From the NCBI GenBank assembly GCA_947311845.1, contig CAMZMU010000041.1:113452573-113516572 (forward strand): 64,000 nucleotides of DNA, given 5' to 3'. This DNA comes from Poa pratensis (taxonomy: Eukaryota > Streptophyta > Magnoliopsida > Poales > Poaceae). Below the pieces are notes generated by a model. That model did not search any database. It was not told where the DNA came from and worked only from the letters and a program-made list of their open reading frames with translations. Positions 54,405 to 64,000 of this stretch are shown piece by piece; positions within the stretch are counted from its first letter, which is position 1; each line of letters opens with the position of its first letter. A program made the position numbers and the translations under genes.

Positions 54405-55983
54405 ATTTTTTGGTTCCTATAACTGGTATCATATGCTCAATTTTCTAGGAATCAGTCATGTTTGCTGTATATCAAACGGTTGTTTTTTGTTCTTTTATGG
54501 TGGGAATCTGTTCTTTTCCACATAGGTACAAAGTCCAATAAAATGGTACATACCAGTGTAAACAAATTTTGTACTCTCTGCTTCTTGAACTGGTGAAAGG
54601 ATGCACCATTATCTTTCTGCCTGAAGAACACTAGCGATATTAGTTAGTATTACTGCGCTTTTAATGGATTAGCATGTCCAGAAATAAGAGAGCAAAATAA
54701 CTCTCATTTATGGATTTGATTGTTACTCAATAATTTACTGCTTGGCATCGACAAAACATAGGCCCGTGAACTCAAGTTTTAACCACACATAACCGTGATG
54801 CATCTTTTTTAATGCAATTTCAGGTTTACCATAGTTTATGCCTTTTTACAATGCATTTTCGATTTGCTTAGTTGGTCTGCTCCCTGCCATGGTAGGCCTT
54901 TTTTCTCTGTCATGTTGGTATTAGGTAGCTATACCCGCTACTGTTGTAGTGCTATGATCTAGGTTTGCACAAAAGTGCCTGCTCTACACATTTTAGTATT
55001 GTGCATTGTTAGCTAGATGGTCCATTTCCGCATCATGTTTGTACATAAGTTTCTACTACATGTTAATTTTGAAGGGTAGCTCCACATACTTTCTTGACAT
55101 GTTTTTTTAACGTACTTTCAAGTAATTCTATACATTTTATTTTGTGGCTAGACTACCATTGAGTATTTGAGTTGCCCATGTTCTTCTGATATTATTGTTT
55201 TGCCGCCTCATAATGAATACTTCTTGAGATTCTTTTGCTCACAGCCCTTCCTTTGTTGGTTTGCAAAAACCCAGTTGTAACGTTGTTAATAAATTCCACT
55301 ACCATGTGGACCTGACATTTTCTCAAATTTAATACATTGCACAATTTTAAACTACCAGTAGTATGTCACCTCAAAATCTTGAATAACAATGCATTTCTCT
55401 TGCAGTAGCAGTTCTAAACCAGTGGACTAACCGTAGAGAAAGATGACGTGATAATAGGAGATACTCAAATATCTGGACCTACTCTCAGGTGTCTTTACTG
55501 TTGGTCTGACACATCTGGTTTTGCTCTAGCTGACAAACAAAAAATATTTTTAGAGCCACGGTTTGGTTCACTCGAACTGTTTTGATGCTTGAATTATGTT
55601 TAGGAATAATTCAATAAAAAGAATAAGTTATGTTCAGGAATAATTCACATGAAGCTTTAATTATGTTTAGGAATAATTCGGTATTCGCAATATGTAATTT
55701 ATATTCCAAAGAATTAGAAGTCATTAGTTGTTTCCTTTTGTCTTTAGGCTTTAGCCTTTGGCATTAGCATGTTTATTCCTAAACATAAGCCTGCCACGGC
55801 ATTATGCATGTTTATGTTTGACATAAGACACTGGGCTTAGAATTTAGGTAAATATGAACCATGTAACGTTCATCTTTAAATAAACACAAATCCTTAAATT
55901 GAAGCTTGAGAATTAGGACTAGCCTACAGTTTGATCCCTTTTTGAGATAATTGATGTGGTAAACCGTTCAACCATTATCTAAC
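54405..55983. other. AT-rich DNA with a second exon-like segment
   Basis: 55406-55488 sits between TCTCTTGCAG and CTCAG/GTGTCT on the plus strand. With 54132-54195 it could be part of a spliced transcript, but coding potential is low. No other feature. Confidence 0.25.
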
Positions 55984-57612
55984 TGACAGAGGCATGGATA
56001 TATCTATTTAGTTAGTTAACATATCGATTTAGTTAGGAAGTCAATATATGGTTTGTTAGGGAAGTTAGGATTTTATTCTTGGGCATCAAGTCAGTCTTCC
56101 CTATAAAAGGGACACCATGTACTCCATATGGATTATCCAATGAATAAGAATAAACTAGTAAAGATCTAATCCCCGTCCCAACCTTCTCTCCCCCTCATCC
56201 CCGGCACCATGGCCGGCCAACCTTCGCTCCTTGGAGCTATACCCCCAATCCTGTCATGTTCATCAATCCTAGGACCAGTACCAATCTTAGCTCGTGACAA
56301 CTTGGTATCAGAGCAATCGCTCTTGGGTACCAGGCTAAGCTCACGCGAGGAAACAAGATCGCCATTGTCCAAGGAAGATCTGCTCCAACCGCTTGGAGGG
56401 GCAGGCCAGATGAAGATGGGAGGACCCGAAGTGGAAACAAGCGCGCTGTCCCAACTGATCGGCGCCATCAGGAACATGCTGCACACTGGTACGGTGGATG
56501 ATTATGCAGAGAAATTTCTCAGTCTTGTACGCAGGTGCGAAGGGCTATCTGAGCGGCACCAGGCGGTGCTGTTTACGGCTGGACTCCGTAAGCCACTCCG
56601 GACGGAGGTATGGCTTAAATTCCCAGTCACAATGGAGGAAGCCGTGCACCACGCCCGAGCCTACGAGGAACGGGAAAACTTGCGCCAACGGAGAGTAGCA
56701 GGAGTGGAACCTACAGCGGCAGTAGAGCAAACTCCAGCAGCAGCAATGGAGTGCCCTCCAGAGGCAGTCATGCGACCAATCACTACAGCCTCGATGCACG
56801 TAGCAGCTGTGATGGCAGATTCCTCTCCAGATGGGTTAGTGGCCACACAACTGGTAGCGGCAGTGGCGCCCTTCAGATCAGGATTAGTTGCCCTTGATCC
56901 CAAACCAGCGGCGATGCTTCTATTTCCTGTGGCACTTCTCAATAAGGCATCAGCAGAAGCATCACATCTCCTTGTGGCAGCTTCAATGGATGAGCCTGTC
57001 TTTTTATCTCTCCCTCCCAACCCTAAGACTCACGAGAATTCCTTGTTGGGATTGGGCTTCTACTTAGAAAAAGGGCCAGAGCACAACACTGGTATGCAAA
57101 CCAACACGATGGACAGCAGAATGCATGCCTCCAAACTATGCGACGTCAATACATGGATGTAGCTCCGTTGTTCGACTATGGCACACAAAGAGGCCTGCAC
57201 AACATGTCAACTAACTGGGGCCTTCTGGGGCTGCAACCATGGCCACCACCGCAGCTCGAGGACGAGCTGCTTAAAAAGGGCAGTGTAATGACAGAGGCAT
57301 GGATATATCTATTTAATTAGTTAACAGATCGGTTTAGTTCGGAAGTCAAGATATGATTTGTTAGGGAAGTTAGGATTCTATTCTTGGGCATCAAGTCAGT
57401 CTTCCCTATAAAAGGGACACCATGTACTCCATATGGATTATCCAATGAATAAGAATAAACTAGTAAAGATCTAATCCCCGTCCCAACCTTCTCTCCCCCT
57501 CATCCCTGGCACCATGGCCGGCCAACCTTCGCTCCTTGGAGCTGTACCCCCAATCCTGTCACGTTCATCAATCCTAGGAGTCTAGGACCAGTACCAATCT
57601 TAGAACGTGACA
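55984..57612 (+). mobile_element. Short LTR element carrying only gag (TR-GAG type), 1,629 bp
   Basis: TSD CTAAC lies at 55979-55983 and 57613-57617. LTRs 55984-56299 and 57289-57612 both start TGACAGAGGCATGG and end CGTGACA. A primer-binding site for initiator tRNA-Met (TTGGTATCAGAGC) is at 56302, and a purine-rich AAAAAGGGCAGTG precedes the 3' LTR. The 989-bp interior has one frame with a gag-like domain and no protease, RT or integrase. The LTRs contain a TATA-like CTATAAAAGGG and an ATG-containing leader. The element depends on a partner for movement. Confidence 0.88.
56410..57162 (+). CDS. Gag-like ORF of the TR-GAG element
   Basis: The first ATG after the primer-binding site is at 56410 (MKMGGPEVETSALSQLIG); the frame ends at 57162, about 250 codons. 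Residues 25-95 resemble a retrotransposon gag domain (TGTVDDYAEKFLSLVRRCEG, LRKPLRTEVWLKFPVTMEEA, VHHARAYEERENLR). The rest is Ala/Val/Pro-rich without a zinc knuckle. An in-frame ATG in the 5' LTR (56209) extends it to 317 codons, but that would read through the primer site. Whether the protein is made is unknown. Confidence 0.7.
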   Translation: MKMGGPEVETSALSQLIGAIRNMLHTGTVDDYAEKFLSLVRRCEGLSERHQAVLFTAGLRKPLRTEVWLKFPVTMEEAVHHARAYEERENLRQRRVAGVEPTAAVEQTPAAAMECPPEAVMRPITTASMHVAAVMADSSPDGLVATQLVAAVAPFRSGLVALDPKPAAMLLFPVALLNKASAEASHLLVAASMDEPVFLSLPPNPKTHENSLLGLGFYLEKGPEHNTGMQTNTMDSRMHASKLCDVNTWM

Positions 57613-57669
57613 CTAACTAAATGGGATTCCTATTTTTCTAGAAATTGTTATGCATCTATCACTTTAATA

Positions 57670-57738
57670 CTCCATCCGTTCCATATTATAAGATGTTCTA
57701 GCATTTTCCGATTCACATGTATATAGATGTTTTTTAGT
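57670..57738. mobile_element. Stowaway MITE, left half (split by LINE)
   Basis: It starts CTCCATCCGTTCCATATTAT after TA at 57668-57669 and breaks at the LINE target site (AGATGTTTTTTAG). The right half is at 61453-61520. Confidence 0.88.
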
Positions 57739-57897
57739 TTTTTTTTAGAAAAGGGAATTTTATTAATCCCAGCCTCTGCATCGAGCGATGCACACAGCCG
57801 CATTATTACAAAGTATGTCGTATCTTAAAGTTACATCTTCGAAAATCACACAGATTCAAAAAGATACCTCAACCGGCACTGGCGAAAGTAAAGTAAA

Positions 57898-60240
57898 CTA
57901 CGAAAGTCGACTAATATGCTGCCACGTATGCCGGGAGAAAAAATCCTGTGCCACCCGCAAGAGTCTCGTACATCCAGCCACCATAAGTTCCCGCTGATCC
58001 GAAGGCAGCAGGAAAGCCCATAACTGGATCCAATGTACCGTCGTATGAATAACCTGTAAAACATGAAATTTATCTTTCCTGTTAAACACAATATCATTCC
58101 TACAATTCCATATGGACCAACAAATAGCTGACACGTCTATACGAATCCTATTTTTGGTCATTTTATCCACCCCGCAACCAATTGTCAAACATATTTGTGA
58201 CATTAGTAGGAGGTGGAATATTATACGTACAGAAAACCACCCGCCAAACGAGCTTCGCAAAAGGGCAGGAAATAAAGAGGTGATCGATACTCTCATCGTT
58301 CCCACAAAAAGAACAGTGTGAATCACCCTTCCAGTTCCGCTTGGCAAGATTATCTTTTGTTAGCAAGACTTTTTTATGAAGGAACCACATAAATATCTTA
58401 ATTTTCTGTGGAATTTTTAGTTTCCAAAGATACTTCTGTAAATATCTAGTATGTCCATTCATTAGATCCTCATACATAGATTTAACAGTAAATTGACCAT
58501 TTTGGTTCAGATTCCACTTAAACACATCTGGAACATCTGTCAATGTTACCTCCATTAATCTATGGCATAAATGAGACCACATGTCCCATTTATTCCCTAC
58601 AAGAGCCCTCCTAAAACCTAGATTTAGGGGCGGTGCATTGTGTAACACATCATGTACCGAAGCATGTTGTCGTTGCACGATGTTATATAGTAATGGATAT
58701 TGGTTCATCAATGGGGAATCACCCAACCAAGTATCTTCCCAAAACCTTGTTGTTTCCCCATTGCCTATTTTAAACGACCCCCTAATGAAGAAATCCTCTT
58801 TGACTCTCATTAGGCCTTTCCAAAAGGGAGAATCAGTAGGTTGAGCTTCCACCTGAGCTAATGTTTTATTATGAAGGTATTTGTTTTGTAGCAGCTCCTG
58901 CCACACCCCTTCCTCGTTTAAAAGTTTGAATAGCCACTTGCTTAACAAACATTTATTTTTTAGCTCAAGTACCTCTACCCCTAAACCCCCCTGGTCTTTC
59001 GGTCGACAGATAATGTTCCATTTGGTTAATCTGTATTTTCTTTTATTCTCATCGCTCTGCCAAAAGAAATGAGATCTATAGAAATCTAACCTCTTTCTTA
59101 CCCCTTTAGGTAATTCGAAAAAGGATAGCATGAACATCGGAAGGCTTGTTAGCACCGAATTAGCAAGAACCAGCCGGTCTCCATAAGACAACATTTTCCC
59201 TTTCCAACAGCCGAGCTTGCCTTCGAAACGGCATTCAACCGGTTGCCATTCATCATTTCGGAGTCTCCTATAGTGAATTGGAACTCCAAGGTATTTGAAA
59301 GGTAAAGATCCAGACTCACATCCGAAGATTTGCTTGTATTGGTTCTCTACCTCCTTAGCCTTCCCGAAACAAAAAATTTCACTCTTGTGAAAATTTATTT
59401 TGAGGCCCGAAAGTTGTTCAAAAATACAAAGGATGAGTTTCATATTTACCGCTTTCTCCAAATCATGTTCCATAAATAATATCGTGTCATCTGCATATTG
59501 TAAGATGGATAGTCCTCCCTCCACTAAGTGGGGTATGAGACCACCTATCTGACCATCTTCCTTTGCCCTTGCAATAAGAATGGCCAACATGTCTGCCACT
59601 ATATTGAACAACATAGGGGACAGCGGATCACCTTGACGAAGACCCTTTTTAGTTTGAAAATAATGACCAATGTCATCGTTAACTCTAATACCGACACTCC
59701 CCCCTTGAACAAATTGCGTAATCCAATCACACCATTCTTGTGCAAAACCTTTCATACGCAGAGCTTGTTGGAGGAATGGCCATTTTACTTTATCATATGC
59801 ATTTTCAAAGTCAATTTTGAATATAACTCCATCCATTTTCTTCCTTTGAAGCTCATGAATGGTTTCATGAAGGACAACCACACCCTCTAAAATGTGTCTC
59901 CCAGGCATGAATGCCGACTGCGTCGGTCTAATAATCTTTTGAGCAATTTCAGTAATACGATTAGTACCTACTTTTGTAAAGATTTTAAAGCTGACATTGA
60001 GAAGGCATATTGGTCTATATTGTTGAATCTGAACTGCATTTTCCTTTTTGGGGAGCAAAGTAATAACTCCAAAGTTTAATTTGAACAAAGGCAAATTCCC
60101 TTGTTTCAACTGAACGAAAAGAGCCATTAAATCGTCCCTAATGACCTCCCAAAAGGTCTTGTAAAACTCCGCTGGAAAACCATCTGGCCCCGGAGCCTTG
60201 TTGAGTTCCATTTGAGAGATGGCCTCATACACTACTTCAC
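57898..60240 (-). CDS. LINE ORF2: reverse transcriptase and C-terminal region (frameshifted)
   Basis: A frame of about 689 codons (60232-58163) shows MELNKAPGPDGFPAEFYK, PICLLNVSFKIFTK, GLRQGDPLSPMLFNIVADML and the catalytic LQYADDTILF near 59500, followed by a thumb region. A zinc-ribbon-type segment follows (CSFCGNDESIDHLFISC). The frame shifts near 58165 into VDKMTKNRIRIDVSAICW, which continues the usual tail to about 57960. The first codons are shifted from the upstream frame at about 60237. The protein would prime reverse transcription at nicked target DNA. Confidence 0.88.
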
Positions 60241-61395
60241 TAAGAAATCAGCTGTAAGAATGTCATTCTCCTGTTGCGTTAATTGCGGAATATCATTTGT
60301 CCTCTCTTCATGTAACCTTATATCATTTGTTGCTGAATCCCCAAACAATTTCTTATAATATTCTAAAATGTATGTTTTTAAATTCGAATCCCCTACAATG
60401 GTTCCTTCGTCTTGCTCTAGCTGAAAAATCTTCCTTTTCCTATGTTTGCCATTTGCTATGAGGTGAAAATATTTCGTGTTATTTCCACCCTCATGAATAT
60501 ATTTTACTTTTGCTCGTTGAGCCCATTTAGTCTCTTCATCTCTACGAAGGTAGCAAAGTCGATCGTTTGCTGCCCTCAAAGCATCCCGCTCAGCCATACT
60601 AAGCGGGGCACTTTCAGCTTTGATGTCAAGTGAATCGATAAATTTTAGCAACTTTTCTTTCTCCTGTTTATATTTTCCACTTTGGTTTTTGGCCCAGCCT
60701 CTAAGATAGAATCTTAAATGTCGTATTTTGTTTTGCCACACCTCGATAGGTGAGTTCCCTTTTACTACAGCCGCCCATTCGGCCGCCACCATTTCATAAA
60801 AACCTTCGGTCCGAAGCCATGATAGTTCAAATGAAAAGCGCGCTCTGTTACCTAGATGTGCTTGTACCCCAGAATCCACGAAGAGGGGGGGTGTGATCCG
60901 ACCCAGATTTAGTTAGAGCTTGGACCGAAACCAAAGGGAATTTTGTTCCCATTCTGTGGTTGCCAAAATCCTATCTAACTTTTCATACGTAGGAACTTCT
61001 CTCCTATTTGCCCAGGTATATTGTCTTCCGGTCAATTCTATTTCTCTTAATTCTAAACTCTGAATGATAGCATTAAACATGATAGGCCATCTTGGGTTGT
61101 AGGACGCGTTGTTCTTTTCTTCAGGTTTCCGAAGTATGTTAAAATCCCCACCCACCAGCATTGGTAATGGTTCATGTTCACATAGTCGGACTAACTCTGA
61201 TAAAAACATAGGCTTGTGTTCATCTTGTGCTGCCCCATAGACAGACACCAAAACCCATTCAAAGCCATCACATCTGGACTTCACATATAATTTCACACAA
61301 AAGTCCAGATGCATGCTTTTTAGAAGATCCACTTTCAGATTGGAGATTATGAGGATACCGTTGACTGTGATGTGGTTCCTATGTTAGTGTGTCAT
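60232..61395 (-). CDS. LINE ORF2: endonuclease part and linker (truncated, frameshifted)
   Basis: 61395-60913 reads ILIISNLKVDLLKSMHLDFC, LVSVYGAAQDEHKPMF, LVGGDFNILRKPEEKN and RQYTWANRREVPTYEKLDR. These are apurinic/apyrimidinic-type endonuclease motifs (GDFN, and the SDHTP motif in the next frame at about 60900). A 1-bp shift near 60925 leads into the 60879-60232 frame, a helical linker towards RT. The N-terminal endonuclease motifs are lost by 5' truncation. Confidence 0.82.
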
Positions 61396-61452
61396 TTGCT
61401 GCTGGGAAGTCCAGATTTCCTAGTCGTATGAAAGTCTAGATGTTTTTTTAGT

Positions 61453-61520
61453 GTATCAGCTCATTCATTTCAGTCGTATGTGAAATATCCAAAACATCTA
61501 ATAATTCAGAACGGATGGAG
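61453..61520. mobile_element. Stowaway MITE, right half (split by LINE)
   Basis: It resumes after the second target duplication and ends ACGGATGGAG, followed by TA at 61521-61522. Joined to 57670-57738 it is a normal-length MITE. Confidence 0.88.
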
Positions 61521-61522
61521 TA

Positions 61523-61921
61523 GCGACCTTAGTTAGTTAATATAAATTAAATGCATGCAAGACTTTGAGGATGGCTGGCACATTAAACAAAGTGTGGGGA
61601 CACATTACTATATTGTCAAGACTATGGGTTTTGATTCACTGTCATGAGAGCTAAGGCAGATTCAACTAAAAATATGTCGTATTGAACCTTAATAATGCAG
61701 ATGGTCTAATTTTAACTGCTTAAGAGAATGACTTTTACTATATTTTCAGGCAATATAGAACCTTGCGAGTTGGAGTCTGAAGATGTTTGGTTCCTTCACA
61801 ACTTCAGCCACACAAAGAGTACGGTGTATCATCGATGACTATATGTCGCAAATAAACAAACTCAACCGCTTTTTGTGTTGTTGGGCCTGGGTTAGATGCA
61901 ATTGCGCATATATCCTCTTTA
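61523..61921. other. Unassigned DNA
   Basis: AT-rich, no ORF or terminal repeat recognised. Confidence 0.4.
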
Positions 61922-63218
61922 GACTAGTCACAATGGGGAGTAATATGGAGTAGTATCATGCACATGATACTACTCTATGTTACTACCTTCACAATGGGTA
62001 GTATCATAAGTGTAGTAACATAGAGGTTTTCATTTATTGTTTTGTGGGATCTATACTAATATTTCAACTTTGTGATCTATTTGTGGGATGTAGCAATATG
62101 AAATTTTATTTGTTGGTACACCTGGATTATTACAAGAACACAAAAGAAAATGATTTATAATAAATAGTAAAATGCCAGTATAATGATATTAAAATATGTA
62201 AAACATATTTAGTGATACAAGATCAAGGCCATAATATAATCTATTGTTGTTCAAACTTTTTCCAAATATGCTCAATCAGATCTTTTTCAAAATACGCGCA
62301 CGAATGCGGCCAAACGCAAAGCGAACAAAGGCGAGAAGGCAACAAAGCGAAGATGTTGTCGACGGTCGGGGTACACGGTGTTGGTGACATTCTTGGCGAC
62401 GGGAAGCGGTCGCAAGTGCGCACAGACACCGGAAGATGCGCATGGGCGCACACAAAGCAACACCACGAAGGGTGGACACGAGCGGACAAATATGGGACGT
62501 CGGATGCCTTGCGGGCGTTTCAACAAACAACCGGAGGGTGCAAGGTGGACGGCGCGGAGGCGGCCATGGCGTCGGACAGAGGAGACGACACAGAGGCGCT
62601 AGCTGGAGGAGGGCGGCGGAGCAGAGCTCGACGGCGCCCTGCCGGTGGATGGCCGGCACGGTGAGGCGCATAGGATGACGGCAGGGCACCGGGCCGAGGC
62701 AGGGGAGGTCGAGGCAGAGAAGGACGGCGGCCGGTGCGGGCGGAGCCGGCCGGCGCGGCGCGCGGCCGCGAGGAGGACGGCGATGCGGGTCGGGCGCGCC
62801 AGGCGCGGCGCCGGAGGAAGGCGCGGGCGACGTTATCCGGGCCGGCGGCGACCACGCGTGGCGGTGGCGGGCACGGCGCCGGAGGGGAGAGGAGGCGCGG
62901 GGCGGGGGCCGCGCGGGGTGAGGTTGCCGACGGTCGGACCTGTGCCGTCCCCTTTCGCGAGCTAGATTTCACGATGATTCAGCTGGCACCGGCGGCGGCA
63001 GGAGGACGGAGAGCAGAGATGGAGTCGAGAGAAAGAAGAATAGCGCTCGGTCACACCGGATCATTTTGGCATTATTTTTTATTGTAACCTGCGCTATGAT
63101 ACGGTATCTACTTATGTTACCGTAACCTCTTCTCTCTTCTTTAATTGTCCGCCACATCGGCGTTTTTGCTGAGCTGGAGATTATGATACCAGTTATGATA
63201 CCAGCGTTGGGGCCAGTC
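61922..63218. mobile_element. PIF/Harbinger-type element, non-autonomous, with GC-rich interior
   Basis: TSD TTA lies at 61919-61921 and 63219-63221. Terminal inverted repeats are GACTAGTCACAATGGGGAG at the left and, reverse-complemented, GACTGGCCCCAACG at the right. Inside the ends the motif AGTATCATGCACATGATACT and TATGATACCAGTTATGATAC recurs. The interior (62290-63090) is GC-rich with long frames on both strands but no complete transposase. A 3-bp TTA target duplication is diagnostic for this superfamily. Length 1,297 bp. Confidence 0.7.
62241..62300 (-). pseudogene. Possible C-terminal scrap of a Harbinger transposase
   Basis: The minus strand reads YFEKDLIEHIWKKFEQQ and a stop. This resembles the C-terminus of many plant PIF/Harbinger DDE transposases (DLIEHIW). 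The preceding frame is GC-rich and not transposase-like, so an internal deletion or replacement is likely. Recognition is from a short motif only. Confidence 0.35.
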
Positions 63219-63264
63219 TTAAACTCTTACCCCACTAGCCTAGAGAGGTGGTGCATACAAGCTA

Positions 63265-63519
63265 CTCCCTCCATCCCAAAATACAAGGCGCCCTTTAATT
63301 TCGCTGGTCAACGACGATCAACTTTGACCATCATTTGTACTTATAATCTGATCACAAAATTATTATAAAAATATATGAATAAAACAATTTTGCAAGACAA
63401 ATCCAATGATACCATTTATATATTCTAGATCCACATAATTTATTATATATTAACGGTCAAAGTTGAGCACGGAAGACCAGCACAAAAATAGCGCGCCTTA
63501 TATTTTGAGACGGAGGGAG
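63265..63519. mobile_element. Stowaway MITE, 255 bp
   Basis: CTCCCTCCATCCCAAAATAC at the left, the inverted TATTTTGAGACGGAGGGAG at the right, TA at 63263-63264 and 63520-63521. Internal GGTCAAC/GTTGA blocks are also inverted. Confidence 0.9.
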
Positions 63520-63521
63520 TA

Positions 63522-64000
63522 TATGTAAGTAGGCTAAATGTATATTTAGTTTTTTGTTGTTTCTGGTGATCCATATCGAAAGATTCCTATTTTCTTTGGC
63601 TAAAATTTTGGGACTAAGACAAGAAATGAAAAGCTTATATTGATCAAGAATTTATGCTGTTGCAATTCGGTTCCAAATTGAGTATCCCGGTGATTTGTTT
63701 TGGCAATATTTTTCTCAACAAAAGCACATGTGATGAGATTGTTGACACGGGCCACAAGTATAAGGTATACACTTCTAATTCTGTCATTTTCTTTGTCTTC
63801 ATAGCTAATTCTCCCTGATGATTATTGTAGTGATATATAATTAAGAATGTGTGTGATATGTAGTCATTTGCTACCAGGTTTGTTATAGCACTAGGTATGT
63901 CCAGCTATTTGTTCCATTATGGTGTGTGTTCCGTGTGTTCTTCTTTTGCACTACTCTTTGTATACCATGGTTCATTGTTCAGGAAACTTAGTATCCATCT
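63522..64000. other. Unassigned AT-rich DNA to window end
   Basis: No convincing feature. A short frame near 63690-63760 looks protein-like but has no identifiable splice partners inside the window. Confidence 0.3.

Larger units (their letters stand above)
57739..61436 (-). mobile_element. L1-type LINE, 5'-truncated, inserted in a MITE
   Basis: The target duplication TAGATGTTTTTTAGT (57724-57738) recurs at 61437-61452 with one extra T. On the minus strand the element ends in TTTTCTAAAAAAAAA at about 57739. The body encodes apurinic-type endonuclease, reverse transcriptase and the C-terminal zinc-ribbon region. ORF1 and the first part of the endonuclease are missing. The upper end at about 61436 is the 5' truncation point. 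Three or more frameshifts show it is dead. Confidence 0.9.

Noticed and set aside
62287..63087. GC-rich ORFs as a host gene
   Set aside because: They are enclosed by Harbinger ends with TTA duplications, overlap on both strands, and show no recognisable protein. I kept them only as possible cargo.
1..64000. Bacterial-type operons, riboswitches or terminators
   Set aside because: Introns, TATA boxes, LTR, LINE, CACTA and MITE structures show this is nuclear plant DNA. No bacterial gene organisation is present.

Overview
This window is intergenic, repeat-saturated DNA from a large-genome grass. It is most likely Triticeae (wheat, Aegilops or barley type), judged from Stowaway MITEs with CTCCCTCCG ends and TA target duplications, a CACTA transposon with CACTRGTAGA ends and TTTAGTACCGGTTG subterminal repeats, long non-coding LTRs that begin TGTCATGCCCC or TGTGACGCCCC, and deep nesting. 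I see no complete single-copy host gene. All species-level statements are inference; no database was consulted.

Layout. 0-2.3 kb: a fold-back element, the right end of a decayed CACTA element that still carries an intact small two-exon ORF, and a possible first exon of a disrupted gene. 2.5-8 kb: a duplicated ~300-bp sequence, one copy interrupted by a poly-A retroposon with 20-bp target duplications; two LTR fragments; MITEs, including a Mutator-type fold-back with a perfect 10-bp target duplication. 8-11.9 kb: inverted copies of an unidentified GC-rich ORF (one with a TATA box) and a LINE fragment. 11.9-16.3 kb: decayed LTR sequence, a Harbinger-associated protein pseudogene split by a MITE, and unidentified exon-like sequence. 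16.3-27.07 kb: one end-to-end CACTA element (10,776 bp, TSD TAG) with a TNPD transposase gene, a second gene ending in a Ulp1/C48-type protease domain, and a copy of the small ORF.

27.07-53.6 kb: DNA with a Helitron-like 3' terminus and separated exons of an unidentified membrane protein, split by two LTR retrotransposons. These are a non-coding LARD-type element (29587-41619, TSD CCTCT), whose 5' LTR holds a 3.7-kb solo LTR (TSD ACCAT) and whose 3' LTR lacks about 4.9 kb, and a Ty3/gypsy element (43314-52531, TSD GAAGC). The gypsy element has gag, protease and RT but no RNase H or integrase, and it retains a multi-exon antisense ORF with its own TATA box. 53.6-64 kb: a 1.6-kb LTR element carrying only gag (TSD CTAAC), a LINE inserted inside a Stowaway MITE, a Harbinger-type element (TSD TTA), and more MITEs.

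Functionally the window is a stack of parasites in various states of decay. Insertion boundaries are unusually clear, so relative ages can be read from nesting: MITE before LINE; LARD before solo LTR; the membrane-protein/Helitron segment before both large retrotransposons. The best leads are the accessory coiled-coil/transmembrane ORF of the CACTA family, the internal copies of the CACTA subterminal motif between its two genes, and the unidentified membrane-protein exons behind the Helitron-like end.
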